Positions 46,949-56,247 of a stretch of DNA of 64,000 nucleotides are shown here, piece by piece. The translations under genes and the position numbers were made by a program. The stretch's first letter is position 1. Each line of letters opens with the position of its first letter. Origin of the DNA: Flammeovirga sp. OC4 (GTDB lineage Bacteria > Bacteroidota > Bacteroidia > Cytophagales > Flammeovirgaceae); the NCBI RefSeq assembly GCF_000812565.1, contig NZ_JTAM01000002.1, positions 272,331-336,330 of the forward strand. The letters run 5' to 3'. Below the pieces are notes generated by a model, which was not told the DNA's origin, searched no databases, and saw nothing but the letters and a program-made list of their open reading frames with translations.

Positions 46949-49618
46949 ATGAATGAGGTTGTCAATTATCACCTTAATACTTTTCCAGAAAAAATTACTT
47001 TTAAATACTCTTGGAGAAATTATCAGAAAAGAGTTTTAGACGAATTATCAACACATCTTACAGATGAACATTTACACGTTATAGCACCTCCCGGATCAGG
47101 AAAAACAGTTTTGGGGCTACAGGTAATGCTGGAGATTAATCAACCTACTTTAATATTAACCCCTACAATAGCGATACGAAACCAATGGATTCAACGCTTT
47201 TGTGATCTTTTTCTACAAACATCTACAACTCCCAATTGGATTTCGAACAATATTAAAGAACCTCAATTTCTTACCGTATCAACCTATCATGCTTTACATG
47301 CTTTATGTGTTAAGGATGATGAGGTAGATGAAGCAATAGTAGATGAAGATTACTTTAAAGATTTAAATTTTGGTACTGTTATTTTAGATGAGGCACATCA
47401 CCTGAAAAATGCTTGGTGGCAAACCTTAATGGCCTTAAAAACAAAGCTTCAGCCTAAAGTGGTAGGGTTAACGGCTACACCACCTTATGATGTTTCTTTT
47501 ACAGAGTGGGAGAGGTATGTTCAATTAAATGGCCCCATTGATACAGAAATTAGTGTGCCTGAGTTGGTCAAAGAACAAAACTTATGTCCTCATCAAGATT
47601 ATATTCATTTTTCCTATCCCATTCAAAGCGAACTTTCCTTCATTTATAATCAAAGGGAAAGTATAAAAATGATCACTGATAAAATTGCAGCAGATGCGTT
47701 TTTAGTGGATTATTTATTGAGTTACCCAGCGATCGAAAATCCAGAACAGCATTTGGATTGGATTTACGATCATATAGAAATTTATTCTTCCATTTTAATT
47801 TATCTGTCAGGGAATCAACAAGAATTGACAGACTTTCATTTTAAGATAACTGGAAATAAACAGAGAAAGATACCTCCTTTGGATAAGCAGTGGTTAGAGG
47901 TGCTCTTTAACTATTTAATTTTTGAGGAAAAGAAAAGTAATAAAGAGTTCTCTAAGCACATTCAAACCGTAGAGAAGTTCATTCGAATGCATGGAGGTAT
48001 TGTCGGGAGAAAAGTGGTGCTGGAAAATGATCAAGAAATTGCTCAATATCTGAAAAACAGTACTGGAAAAATCGAGAGTATTTTATCTATCGCTCAGTTT
48101 GAACATAATAGCTTAGGTGAGCGTCTTAGGATGGTGGTTTTGAGTGATTACATCCGAAAAGAATATTTAAATGAAGAAATTGAAATCAATAAATTAGGTG
48201 TTGTTCCCATTTTTGAGCACTTAAGAAGAAACTTAAACTCAGCTGCTAAATTATGTGTACTGACTGGTTCTTTGATTATACTTCCAACATCGGTAATGCC
48301 TGTATTGACAGAAGTGCTTCATCATCGTGGTCTTCAACTTTCAACAACATCACTCCCTTATGATGCAGCTTATGTTGTGATTCATTTGTCGGAAAAATTA
48401 AAGCATGAGATTGTAGAAGTAGTAACACAATTATTTGAAGAAGGACATTTTAATATTGTAGTAGGGACAAAAGCTTTATTAGGGGAAGGTTGGGATGCAC
48501 CTTGTATTAATTCTTTGATTTTGGCAAGTGTAGTAGGTTCTTATGTGTTGTCGAATCAGATGAGAGGAAGGGCCATCAGAACATCACAAACAGATCGTGA
48601 GAAAACGAGCAATATTTGGCATTTGGTGTCTGTTGATCCTACTAGAGGTGACGGTGGAGAGGATTTGAAGGTTTTAAAAAGGAGGTTTAGAGCTTTTGTA
48701 GGTATTTCTGAAAGAGAGCAAAAAACGATTGAAAATGGAATTTTGAGAATGGAAATTCCTCATCAGTTTACAGAGGAAACAGCACAACTACTCAATAAGA
48801 GAATGTTCCAATCAGCAGGAGAAAGAGATCTGCTGTCATTACAATGGAACGAGGCTATTCAAAATGGTGTTGAAATCACTGAAGAAATTAAAATTCCATT
48901 TGATAGAGAGGAAAAGAATTTTCATAGGCAGAAAAAGTGGTATTACAGAGCTTCTATGGGGTATCTTCTGTTAGAAGTAGGTCAGCTATTTATGCTTCAC
49001 CTAATGGATTTTTATGAAATAGCAGAAGGTTTTCTTTATGCGGAGGATAGAAATGAACTTTTGATGATTCTCTGTCTAGTAGATATTGGAGGACTATTTT
49101 ATTTCGGAAAAAAACTATTGAAAACCATAAAGATTTACTTAAAATACCGAGATGTGACGAAAGATCTACAGCAAATTGGAAATGCTCTTTTACGCTCTTT
49201 GATTCAAACGAAAATCTTTTACTCTAAATCTGAGGAACTATCTGTAAAAACGTTTGTCAATGATTATGGGGAGGCATTTTGCTATTTAGAAGGAGGAAGT
49301 AGTTTTGAGAAAAACACTTTCGTAAATGCATTGGAAGAAATAATTAATCCCATTCAAAACCCTAGGTATATTGTGGAGCGAGCACACCAACTTTGGGCAT
49401 TCTTTACTCAAAAAGATTACCATGCAGTACCCGAACAATTAGGAAAGAAAAAGAAAACGGCAACAATTTTCCATAAGTATTGGAATAAATATGTTAATGA
49501 GTCAGAGTTGTATTTTACAAGAAATATTGAGGGACGAAAACGATTACTGAAGTTTAGATTCAATTCTTTGTCTTCGGAATTGTCTGAAAAGGCAGAAAGA
49601 GTGAGCAGATGGAAATAA
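46949..49618 (+). CDS. SF2 DEAH-box helicase with hydrophobic C-terminal region
   Basis: 889 aa. The helicase core has Walker A GSGKT (49-53), the TPT motif, DEAH (147-150), TAT (175-177) and motif VI QMRGRAIR (536-543); LGEGWDAP at about 510-517 is motif V. Between the two RecA lobes is a helical insert of about 250 residues. The C-terminal part from about 660 is not a known nuclease. It has two hydrophobic stretches, ASMGYLLLEVGQLFMLHLMD and LLMILCLVDIGGLFYFG, which may cross or attach to the membrane. Members of this helicase family are uncharacterised. It is cotranscribed with a lipoprotein. Confidence 0.88.
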   Translation: MNEVVNYHLNTFPEKITFKYSWRNYQKRVLDELSTHLTDEHLHVIAPPGSGKTVLGLQVMLEINQPTLILTPTIAIRNQWIQRFCDLFLQTSTTPNWISNNIKEPQFLTVSTYHALHALCVKDDEVDEAIVDEDYFKDLNFGTVILDEAHHLKNAWWQTLMALKTKLQPKVVGLTATPPYDVSFTEWERYVQLNGPIDTEISVPELVKEQNLCPHQDYIHFSYPIQSELSFIYNQRESIKMITDKIAADAFLVDYLLSYPAIENPEQHLDWIYDHIEIYSSILIYLSGNQQELTDFHFKITGNKQRKIPPLDKQWLEVLFNYLIFEEKKSNKEFSKHIQTVEKFIRMHGGIVGRKVVLENDQEIAQYLKNSTGKIESILSIAQFEHNSLGERLRMVVLSDYIRKEYLNEEIEINKLGVVPIFEHLRRNLNSAAKLCVLTGSLIILPTSVMPVLTEVLHHRGLQLSTTSLPYDAAYVVIHLSEKLKHEIVEVVTQLFEEGHFNIVVGTKALLGEGWDAPCINSLILASVVGSYVLSNQMRGRAIRTSQTDREKTSNIWHLVSVDPTRGDGGEDLKVLKRRFRAFVGISEREQKTIENGILRMEIPHQFTEETAQLLNKRMFQSAGERDLLSLQWNEAIQNGVEITEEIKIPFDREEKNFHRQKKWYYRASMGYLLLEVGQLFMLHLMDFYEIAEGFLYAEDRNELLMILCLVDIGGLFYFGKKLLKTIKIYLKYRDVTKDLQQIGNALLRSLIQTKIFYSKSEELSVKTFVNDYGEAFCYLEGGSSFEKNTFVNALEEIINPIQNPRYIVERAHQLWAFFTQKDYHAVPEQLGKKKKTATIFHKYWNKYVNESELYFTRNIEGRKRLLKFRFNSLSSELSEKAERVSRWK

Positions 49619-49619
49619 A

Positions 49620-50486
49620 TTAGGCTTTATTGGCGGGTAATAAATCAGGAATATGTCTCATAATGAATTCGATGAGCCTTGTTGGCTTTTTACCCGTAAT
49701 TTTTTCATAATTAGGATAAATCTCTTGTTTGTTATCTAGATTTTCAAGAAACATAAAAACAAGTAAAATACTGATTTCTCTGTATTGAAGACCTTTTCTT
49801 TTCAAAGAGAGGATAAACTCTATTAGAGTGGAATTATAAACGACATCTTTTGGAAGAGATGCCGTAAGTTTAGCTGTCACCTCCATAAAGTTTTTATTCT
49901 CATTGCCCATCAAAGGGATCGTTTGATTTTTATATTCATCAAACTTATAGATTAAATTAACGATAGCATCGCCTGCATTTCGTGCATCTATCCAATTGAA
50001 CTTTTTACTCAAATGTGGAATGGCGATTTTTTGATCCTCTTGTATTTCCTTTTTGAAAAAAGTAGTCAAATTTTGCATGAAATAAGTAGCCTGCACAATG
50101 ATGTAATCCATACCACTCTTACGTACAATTTTCTCTACTTTATGATGGGGAAGGATAAAACTGTATCGACCTCTATAAACAGAGGAGAAAATAACTTCGG
50201 ATATACCAGAGGATTTACAAGTCTCCAGAAAGGTGCGGTAGGAGTGCTCAAAATGTGGTACATTTCGAGGTATTATCAAAAAGACAGTATCTATATCGAC
50301 TAAAGCTTCTTGAAATGTCGAGCTATCATTAAAATCAAGATAACGGTACTCTGCGTCCTGTTGAGGTAAATTGGGATCATGTCTTTGTCCAACTACAATT
50401 TTTGTTTGCGTATGACGAGAAAGATAACGAAAAACTTCTTTTCCGATAATACTGTTTAAACCAGTTATTAATACCTTTTTCTTCAT
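49620..50486 (-). CDS. NmrA-like NAD(P)-binding protein
   Basis: 288 aa. A Rossmann fold begins KKVLITGLNSIIGKEVFRYL, with a degenerate glycine motif (GLNSIIGKE instead of GATGxxG). DIDTVFLIIPRN, the YxxxK-like region, and 'DARNAGDAIV' near 167-176 fit the atypical SDR/NmrA group. These proteins often act as redox sensors rather than enzymes. It converges with the helicase with a 1-nt gap and no terminator between them, so their transcripts overlap. Confidence 0.8.
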   Translation of the reverse strand: MKKKVLITGLNSIIGKEVFRYLSRHTQTKIVVGQRHDPNLPQQDAEYRYLDFNDSSTFQEALVDIDTVFLIIPRNVPHFEHSYRTFLETCKSSGISEVIFSSVYRGRYSFILPHHKVEKIVRKSGMDYIIVQATYFMQNLTTFFKKEIQEDQKIAIPHLSKKFNWIDARNAGDAIVNLIYKFDEYKNQTIPLMGNENKNFMEVTAKLTASLPKDVVYNSTLIEFILSLKRKGLQYREISILLVFMFLENLDNKQEIYPNYEKITGKKPTRLIEFIMRHIPDLLPANKA

Positions 50487-50647
50487 TTTAGTTGAATAAA
50501 TACATCAATCAATGACAAAAATAGAGAGTCTTGTATAAAAATCGTAATTCATTAACCGATATAAACACCTTCTTTAAAAACATTCGGAAAATAGTGTTTG
50601 TCATTGAGAGGTAGAAAGTTGTTTATTGATTTTCAGTTTTCTATATA

Positions 50648-50682
50648 AAAAGGAGAGCAAATATTTATCTACCCTCCCTTTT
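50648..50682 (-). terminator. Probable terminator of dehydrogenase gene
   Basis: An imperfect hairpin downstream of the stop on the minus strand, AAAAGGGAG against CTCTCCTTTTTA, followed by a short T run. It is bulged and tentative. Confidence 0.4.
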
Positions 50683-50688
50683 GTAATA

Positions 50689-53622
50689 CTATTTTAAAGC
50701 ATTCAATAAAATCTCAACAGGGTGCAAGGCATCTCTTTCTGTACCATCTTTAATTTGATGTCTACAACTTGTACCTGCTGCTGCAATAATTACATCGTCA
50801 TCCAGCTTTCGGATAGTAGGGAATAATACTAATTCTCCAACATCCATAGAAACTTTATAGTGCTCTTTTTCATAACCAAATGAACCGGCCATACCACAAC
50901 ATCCTGATGGGATGATCTGTACTTTGTAGTTTTTAGGTAAGCCCAACATCTGCTTTCCTGTCACTTGAGTACCTGTTGCTTTTTGCTGACAGTGCGTATG
51001 AAGTTTTACTAACTTCTCTTCCTCTGTAAACTGATCTGAAGTGATTTTACCTGCTTTGATTTCTCTAGCAATAAACTCATCAATCATCAATGCATTTTTT
51101 GCCAAGTTGGCAGCATCTTCTTTTTGATGTGCGTGCACCAAGTCTGGGTATTCATCACGGAAAGCCATAATAGTAGAAGGTTCAATACCTATAAGCGGAG
51201 TTTCCTCAGAAATATAAGTTTTCAACATGTCCACGTTTTGACATGCTAAATCTTTTGCTTCTTCCACAAAACCTTTTGATAAGAAAGTTCTCCCACTCTC
51301 TACGTGAGGTTGCCACTCAACTTCATAACCCAACTTCTCCAATAAAGTAATGGTTTTTAAACCAATAGGAGTGTCGTTGTAGTTGGTGAACTCATCACAG
51401 AAAATATATACTTTACCTTTTGTCGCTTTCTTAGGTGTATATTTTTTCAACCAACTCTTGAAAGTATGTTTGTGCACTTTCGGAATTGATCTTTCAGGAG
51501 CAAAACCAGTGATTGATTTGAAAATACCTCCTGTCAATGGGTTGCTTGTCATCCAGTTAAACAAGCCGGGTGTAAGCATTGCCATTTGAGTTAAACGAGG
51601 GAAGTAGGCAATCATTTTAGCACGCAATGGAGCTCCATTCGCTTTGTAGTATTGCTGTAAGAATTCTGCCTTTAGCTTTGCAATATCTACGTTAGAAGGA
51701 CACTCTGATTTACAACCTTTACATGATAGACAAAGGTCCATCACTTCATAAATCTCATCGTGATTGAAACGGTTGATTGTATAAGGAGCTCTTAAATATT
51801 CTCTTAGAATGTTGGCTCTGGCACGAGTGGTATTTTTCTCGTTTCTAGTTGCCATATAAGAAGGGCACATTGTTCCACCTGTAACTTCCGTTTTTCTACA
51901 AGCACCAGCACCGTTACAGAATTCAGCCGCTCTGATGATACCTTGAGAAGCACTGAAGTCTAATGTTGTCTTAATTTCTGGTGTTTCAATGCCTGGCATA
52001 AAACGAAGACTCTCATCCATTGGAGGAGTATCAACAATTTTATTAGGATTGAAAACGTTATGAGGGTCCCAAGATCTTTTGGTAGCTTCAATCAGCTTAA
52101 AGTTCTTTGAACCGACCATATATTCAATAAATTCACCTCTTAGACGACCATCTCCATGCTCTCCACTTAGTGAACCTCTGTATTTCTTCACAAGTTTGGC
52201 AATTTCATCGGCAATGACCTTAAACATTTTATTACCGTCTTGGGTCTTTAAGTCCAACACCGGTCTAAGGTGTAACTCTCCTGATCCTGCATGTGCATAA
52301 TGCACGCAGAAAAGGTCATACTTTTTCAAGATTTCATTGAAATCTGCAATGTATGCCGGAAGATCTTCTACGTCTACCGCTGTATCTTCGATAACAGGAG
52401 CAGCTTTAGGGTCACCTGGTACATTAGACAGCAGTCCAAGTCCAGCTTTACGCAAGTTCCAAACTCTTTTTACATCTTCTCCTTCTACCAGTTTGAAGAA
52501 ATGTCCCATACCTGCCTCCTTGTAAGCAGCCTCTAATGCTGCAGCATCTGCACGCATTTCTTCCACAGTATCTCTTGCTATTTCTGTCACTAACACTGCT
52601 GCAGGATCTCCCTCTAAGAAGAACCTATTCTGACGGTGTTCGATACTGTTTTTAGTACAATCCAATATATATTTATCCATTAATTCAACCGCAGTAGGGT
52701 TGAATTTTAATGAAATAAGGTTGGCTTTTAAAGATTCATCAATTGAATCAAATTGTGCACATAACACTCCTTTGTATTTTGGAGGGGTAGGATTACAATG
52801 CATTTTGATTTCAGTAATGAAAATTAATGTTCCTTCAGATCCAGCAATTAACTCACAAAAGTTAAAAGGTTTTCCTTCTGGATTGAAAGGTTGCATCAAG
52901 GCTAGTAAATCAATAGCATAGCCTGTATTTCTTCTAGGAATAGAAGGTTTAGGGAACTCTTTGGCAATTTCAGCTCTCACTTCTTCAGGGAGAAGCATTT
53001 CTTTAACCTCTTTGTACAATCTACCTTCTAGATTGTCTTGTTGAGTTTTTGCTTCGAATTCTTCTGGAGTAACAGCTTTAAAAACAGCTTCAGATCCATC
53101 ACTCAAGAAGCCTCTTACTTCGATAAGGTGATCTCTAGCAGATCCATACTGTACTGAGTTAGAGCCACATGAGTTGTTTCCTACCATACCTCCAACCATT
53201 GCTCTATTGGCTGTAGAGGTTTCTGGACCGTAAAACAAGTCAAAGTCTTTAAGGTGTTTGTTCAGTTCATCACGTATTACACCAGGTTGTAGCCTTACCC
53301 AGCCTTCCTCTTTGTTGACTTCAAGAATTTGAGTGAAAGTTCTTGAAACATCCACAACAATACCATGACCAACAACTTGTCCAGCTAATGATGTACCTGC
53401 AGTTCTTGGAATTAGAGATGTGTTATGTTGGTTAGCAAATGTGATAAGCGTTTTGATGTCTTCCTCATCTTTTGGAAAAGCGACAGCCAAAGGAAGTTCA
53501 CGGTATGCGGAGGCGTCTGTGGCATACAGTGTTTTCATTACATCATCATAATGTAATTCTCCTTTAAGTTCTTGACTTAAACGCTGAAGTAGTGCCTTTC
53601 CTATGTTCACTTTTGCTGTCAT
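50689..53622 (-). CDS. FAD- and Fe-S-containing dehydrogenase (YdiJ/Dld type)
   Basis: 977 aa. The N-terminal FAD_binding_4 domain has PRTAGTSLAGQVVGHGIVVD (57-76) and ENSN-like GGMVGNNSCGSNS. FAD oxidase C-terminal regions follow (HYAHAGSGELHLRPVLD, SGEHGDGRLRGEF). A GlpC/GlcF-type half begins with a ferredoxin motif CLSCKGCKSECP and ends with CCG-type cysteine motifs (HTHCQQKATG, PSGCCGMAGSFG). The fusion matches YdiJ, a D-2-hydroxyglutarate dehydrogenase, or bacterial D-lactate dehydrogenases. It probably feeds electrons to quinone; the exact hydroxyacid is uncertain. Confidence 0.93.
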   Translation of the reverse strand: MTAKVNIGKALLQRLSQELKGELHYDDVMKTLYATDASAYRELPLAVAFPKDEEDIKTLITFANQHNTSLIPRTAGTSLAGQVVGHGIVVDVSRTFTQILEVNKEEGWVRLQPGVIRDELNKHLKDFDLFYGPETSTANRAMVGGMVGNNSCGSNSVQYGSARDHLIEVRGFLSDGSEAVFKAVTPEEFEAKTQQDNLEGRLYKEVKEMLLPEEVRAEIAKEFPKPSIPRRNTGYAIDLLALMQPFNPEGKPFNFCELIAGSEGTLIFITEIKMHCNPTPPKYKGVLCAQFDSIDESLKANLISLKFNPTAVELMDKYILDCTKNSIEHRQNRFFLEGDPAAVLVTEIARDTVEEMRADAAALEAAYKEAGMGHFFKLVEGEDVKRVWNLRKAGLGLLSNVPGDPKAAPVIEDTAVDVEDLPAYIADFNEILKKYDLFCVHYAHAGSGELHLRPVLDLKTQDGNKMFKVIADEIAKLVKKYRGSLSGEHGDGRLRGEFIEYMVGSKNFKLIEATKRSWDPHNVFNPNKIVDTPPMDESLRFMPGIETPEIKTTLDFSASQGIIRAAEFCNGAGACRKTEVTGGTMCPSYMATRNEKNTTRARANILREYLRAPYTINRFNHDEIYEVMDLCLSCKGCKSECPSNVDIAKLKAEFLQQYYKANGAPLRAKMIAYFPRLTQMAMLTPGLFNWMTSNPLTGGIFKSITGFAPERSIPKVHKHTFKSWLKKYTPKKATKGKVYIFCDEFTNYNDTPIGLKTITLLEKLGYEVEWQPHVESGRTFLSKGFVEEAKDLACQNVDMLKTYISEETPLIGIEPSTIMAFRDEYPDLVHAHQKEDAANLAKNALMIDEFIAREIKAGKITSDQFTEEEKLVKLHTHCQQKATGTQVTGKQMLGLPKNYKVQIIPSGCCGMAGSFGYEKEHYKVSMDVGELVLFPTIRKLDDDVIIAAAGTSCRHQIKDGTERDALHPVEILLNALK

Positions 53623-53988
53623 AATCTAATATTTTGAAAGTTTGAAACACAAAACAGATTCTTTGAACCTATTTTACTTAAAAGTTGTTAGTTCCCTTTG
53701 TTTAATTTTTTAAACCAAAATTGTTCAATTGAGCTAATTAAGAGAGTTCTTTAAAATAAATGTTACTTTTGAACTCATGCTTGATTGCAAATATAATATT
53801 CATAGATGAATTATGTTCAATAAAATAGATTTAGTATTTTGTAAAAAGGAATAGGATATTTCCTATATTTGGCATTATTTTTTCATTTTTTGCTTTGTAA
53901 GTAAAATTTATGAAGAAACTCTAGCGTTGTTAAAACAGTATATTATATAATAAAGGACTTTTTTTAATCTTAAGTTTTAAATTTTTAG
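53623..53988. other. Intergenic region
   Basis: 366 bp between divergent genes. A candidate -7 element TATATTTG is at 53864-53871 on the plus strand (upstream TTTG 22 nt away), about 120 nt before the next gene. TAGGA/TCCTA forms a small inverted repeat overlapping it. Nothing else was found. Confidence 0.4.
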
Positions 53989-54543
53989 ATGAACTTGATA
54001 CAAAACATATTTGCTAGCTTATTGATGTTTTCCATTTTATGGTTAATCACCCCTGCTATGTCTTATGCACAGTATTATGATGATTCTGAAATGCTAGAAG
54101 ACCCATTGGTAAAGCCTCAAATTTGGAAACAGCTAAAAGAGCGTCCTCAAGATGAATATTTGTGGGCCAAATACTTTGGTAAAGACCTTTTTGATATTAC
54201 ACCTGAAGAATATCAGATGTATGAAGTATTGAAATCAGATTTGATGAATTCTGATAAAAGCTACTTAGAGGAGGTAGAAAAAGCAAAGTTGGAGCGAAAA
54301 ATGGCACAACAAACTTTTTCTCAAAGTGATTATGATCAATGGACCAAGAACATCAGTTTAAATTTTGGCCAAATTGAAGTTTACTTTACAGAACGCTTCT
54401 CCGCAATGGGAAGTGAGTATGTATCTTATTACGAATTATATCCCAACGAAGATTATAACCTTACCAAATGGGTAGACGAACATGAAGCCCGATTGAAAGA
54501 GTTAGAAGAGTTAAAAGCAATCAACGAAGGGAATTACAAATAA
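53989..54543 (+). CDS. Hypothetical secreted protein
   Basis: 184 aa. A signal peptide ends AMSYAQ. The mature protein is acidic and helical (YYDDSEMLEDPLVKPQIWKQ, LEEVEKAKLERKMAQQTFSQ, YDQWTKNISLNFGQIEVYF). No domain is recognised. It is a stand-alone gene ending at a strong terminator shared with oxyR. It could be an envelope or T9SS-related accessory protein; I cannot tell. Confidence 0.65.
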   Translation: MNLIQNIFASLLMFSILWLITPAMSYAQYYDDSEMLEDPLVKPQIWKQLKERPQDEYLWAKYFGKDLFDITPEEYQMYEVLKSDLMNSDKSYLEEVEKAKLERKMAQQTFSQSDYDQWTKNISLNFGQIEVYFTERFSAMGSEYVSYYELYPNEDYNLTKWVDEHEARLKELEELKAINEGNYK

Positions 54544-54585
54544 AAAAATGCTGATTATTTCAAAGTGTAAATAATCAGCATTTTT
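54544..54585. terminator. Bidirectional terminator before oxyR
   Basis: Perfect 17-bp stem, arms 54544-54560 and 54569-54585, with an 8-nt loop; A tract left, T tract right. Confidence 0.92.
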
Positions 54586-54589
54586 ATTT

Positions 54590-55534
54590 TTATCTCCATT
54601 CTACAACATGACCTCTATCTCTGGTCAGTAGTTGTTCCGGTATATTTTCTTTAATGCTTTCAGAGAGCACTTTGATAAGGCCTGCTTTTGCATAATTCCT
54701 TGCATAAATTAGACTTACTTCTCGCATTGGTCTTTCATCAACAAAAGTTCTAATTCGATCTTTAGCATCCTCAGGCAATTCATCTACCGCCAACTCTGGA
54801 AGTAATGTAAAACCTCCTTCTTTATCCACCAAACGAATCAATGTCTCTAATGATCCACTTTCATAAGAAATAGGAAGAGTACTATTCATCTTATTCGTGC
54901 TTTGATACGAACATAGGTTGATTACTTGATCTCTAAAACAATGTCCTGCACTCAAAAGCCATATATCAGGAGAAGTCAGATCAGCAATATTAACTTCTAA
55001 TTGTTGTTCAAACTTGTAGTCAGGGTTCGTATAAACTACAATATCTTCATAGAAAAGAGGCTCTTCAGTGATGCCAGGCTCATGAATTGGGGTTACTAAC
55101 AAACCAACATCAATCACATCATCATTGATCGCCTTAATGATTTGTTCTGATTGAAGTTCCTTGATGTTTAATTGTAAGTGAGGAAATTTTCTTGAAATAG
55201 AGCCAACAAAAAGTGGAATTAAGTAAGGAGCTAATGTTGGAATAATACCAATTTTAAGGTCACCGCTGACCTCACCTTTATAATCCAGAATTAGGTCATT
55301 TACTTTTTGTGCTTCCTTTAATACAATCTTACCTTGATCAATTATTTTTCGACCAACATCAGTAGGGATAATAGGTTGTTTTCCTCTGTCAAAAATAATG
55401 ACATCGAGCTGTTCTTCTAGCTTTTTGATTTGCATACTCAAAGTCGGTTGAGTTACAAAACAAGCGTCTGCTGCAGCTGAAAAACTTTGATGCTGTTCAA
55501 CTGCAATTATATATTCAAGTTGTGTAATTGTCAT
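54590..55534 (-). CDS. oxyR: LysR-family peroxide sensor OxyR
   Basis: 314 aa. LysR HTH near residues 1-60 (MTITQLEYIIAVEQHQSFSA, TQPTLSMQIKKLEEQL). The redox pair is preserved: Cys199 and Cys208 in GHCFRDQVINLC, the same numbering and 9-residue spacing as E. coli OxyR. The effector domain is otherwise typical. It senses H2O2 by disulfide formation and activates catalase and peroxiredoxin genes. A -7 promoter element lies 17 nt upstream. The target genes are outside this window. Confidence 0.95.
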   Translation of the reverse strand: MTITQLEYIIAVEQHQSFSAAADACFVTQPTLSMQIKKLEEQLDVIIFDRGKQPIIPTDVGRKIIDQGKIVLKEAQKVNDLILDYKGEVSGDLKIGIIPTLAPYLIPLFVGSISRKFPHLQLNIKELQSEQIIKAINDDVIDVGLLVTPIHEPGITEEPLFYEDIVVYTNPDYKFEQQLEVNIADLTSPDIWLLSAGHCFRDQVINLCSYQSTNKMNSTLPISYESGSLETLIRLVDKEGGFTLLPELAVDELPEDAKDRIRTFVDERPMREVSLIYARNYAKAGLIKVLSESIKENIPEQLLTRDRGHVVEWR

Positions 55535-55550
55535 CTGTTTATTGTTTAGT

Positions 55551-55558
55551 CAAAAATA
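55551..55558 (-). promoter_or_regulatory. -7 promoter element of oxyR
   Basis: Minus strand TATTTTTG, matching TAnnTTTG, 17 nt before the oxyR ATG, implying a very short leader. No TTTG was found at the -33 position. Confidence 0.4.
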
Positions 55559-55733
55559 CCAACTTCCTTTCAAATTGAGATAAAGATTTTGAACTTTGAT
55601 AAAACAAATAATTATTTTTTTAGTTAATAAATGCAGAACAAGAAAGAATAAAGATGCATTTTTAGTTCGTTAAAGTTTGTTTGAAATTGTTTAAACATAA
55701 TATGTGATAATGAGTTTAAACTATTTTAGAATG

Positions 55734-55767
55734 TTTTTAGATAATAGCTTCATCTCTCGTAACTTTG
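55734..55767 (+). promoter_or_regulatory. Promoter of queD-folE
   Basis: TTTTTAG (55734-55740), 19 nt, then TAACTTTG (55760-55767), fitting the Bacteroidota -33/-7 arrangement, 65 nt upstream of queD. Confidence 0.5.
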
Positions 55768-55832
55768 TGAATTGAAATTTGGTACGTATTTTTCATTTAG
55801 CAAACTTCTATTATGAAGCACTACAGTAAAAG

Positions 55833-56243
55833 ATGAAAGTAACAGTATCACGAAAAGCACATTTTAATGCGGCTCACAGGTTGCACAACGAACAACTCTC
55901 CGACGAAGAAAACCGAAGAATGTTTGGCAAATGCAATAATGCGTATTATCATGGCCACAATTATAATCTCACCGTAAAAGTCACGGGTGAGATTGATCCA
56001 ATCTCTGGATATGTAATTGATATGAAAATATTGAAAGACATTATTCAGGAACATGTGTTGGATTACTTAGATCATAAAAATTTAAATGAAGAGGTAAAAG
56101 AGTTTTCTTCTTTAAATCCAACTGCAGAAAATATTTGTGTAGTAATCTGGAATATTCTTAGAGATCAGTTAGATGACAAATTTGCCTTAAAAATTATTTT
56201 GTATGAAACAGAACGGAATTTCGTGGAATACCCTTCAGCCTAA
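55833..56243 (+). CDS. queD: 6-carboxytetrahydropterin synthase / PTPS family
   Basis: 136 aa. The zinc ligands are His in AHFNAAHRLH (residues 9-18) and HGH in YYHGHNYNL. FGKCNN holds the catalytic cysteine, and the family's late acidic/aromatic motif is ETERNFVEY. It converts 7,8-dihydroneopterin triphosphate to 6-carboxytetrahydropterin (QueD) in queuosine synthesis; PTPS is the alternative. It sits directly before folE, which supplies its substrate. The gene's queuosine identity is inferred from this pairing. Confidence 0.9.
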   Translation: MKVTVSRKAHFNAAHRLHNEQLSDEENRRMFGKCNNAYYHGHNYNLTVKVTGEIDPISGYVIDMKILKDIIQEHVLDYLDHKNLNEEVKEFSSLNPTAENICVVIWNILRDQLDDKFALKIILYETERNFVEYPSA

Positions 56244-56247
56244 AGAA

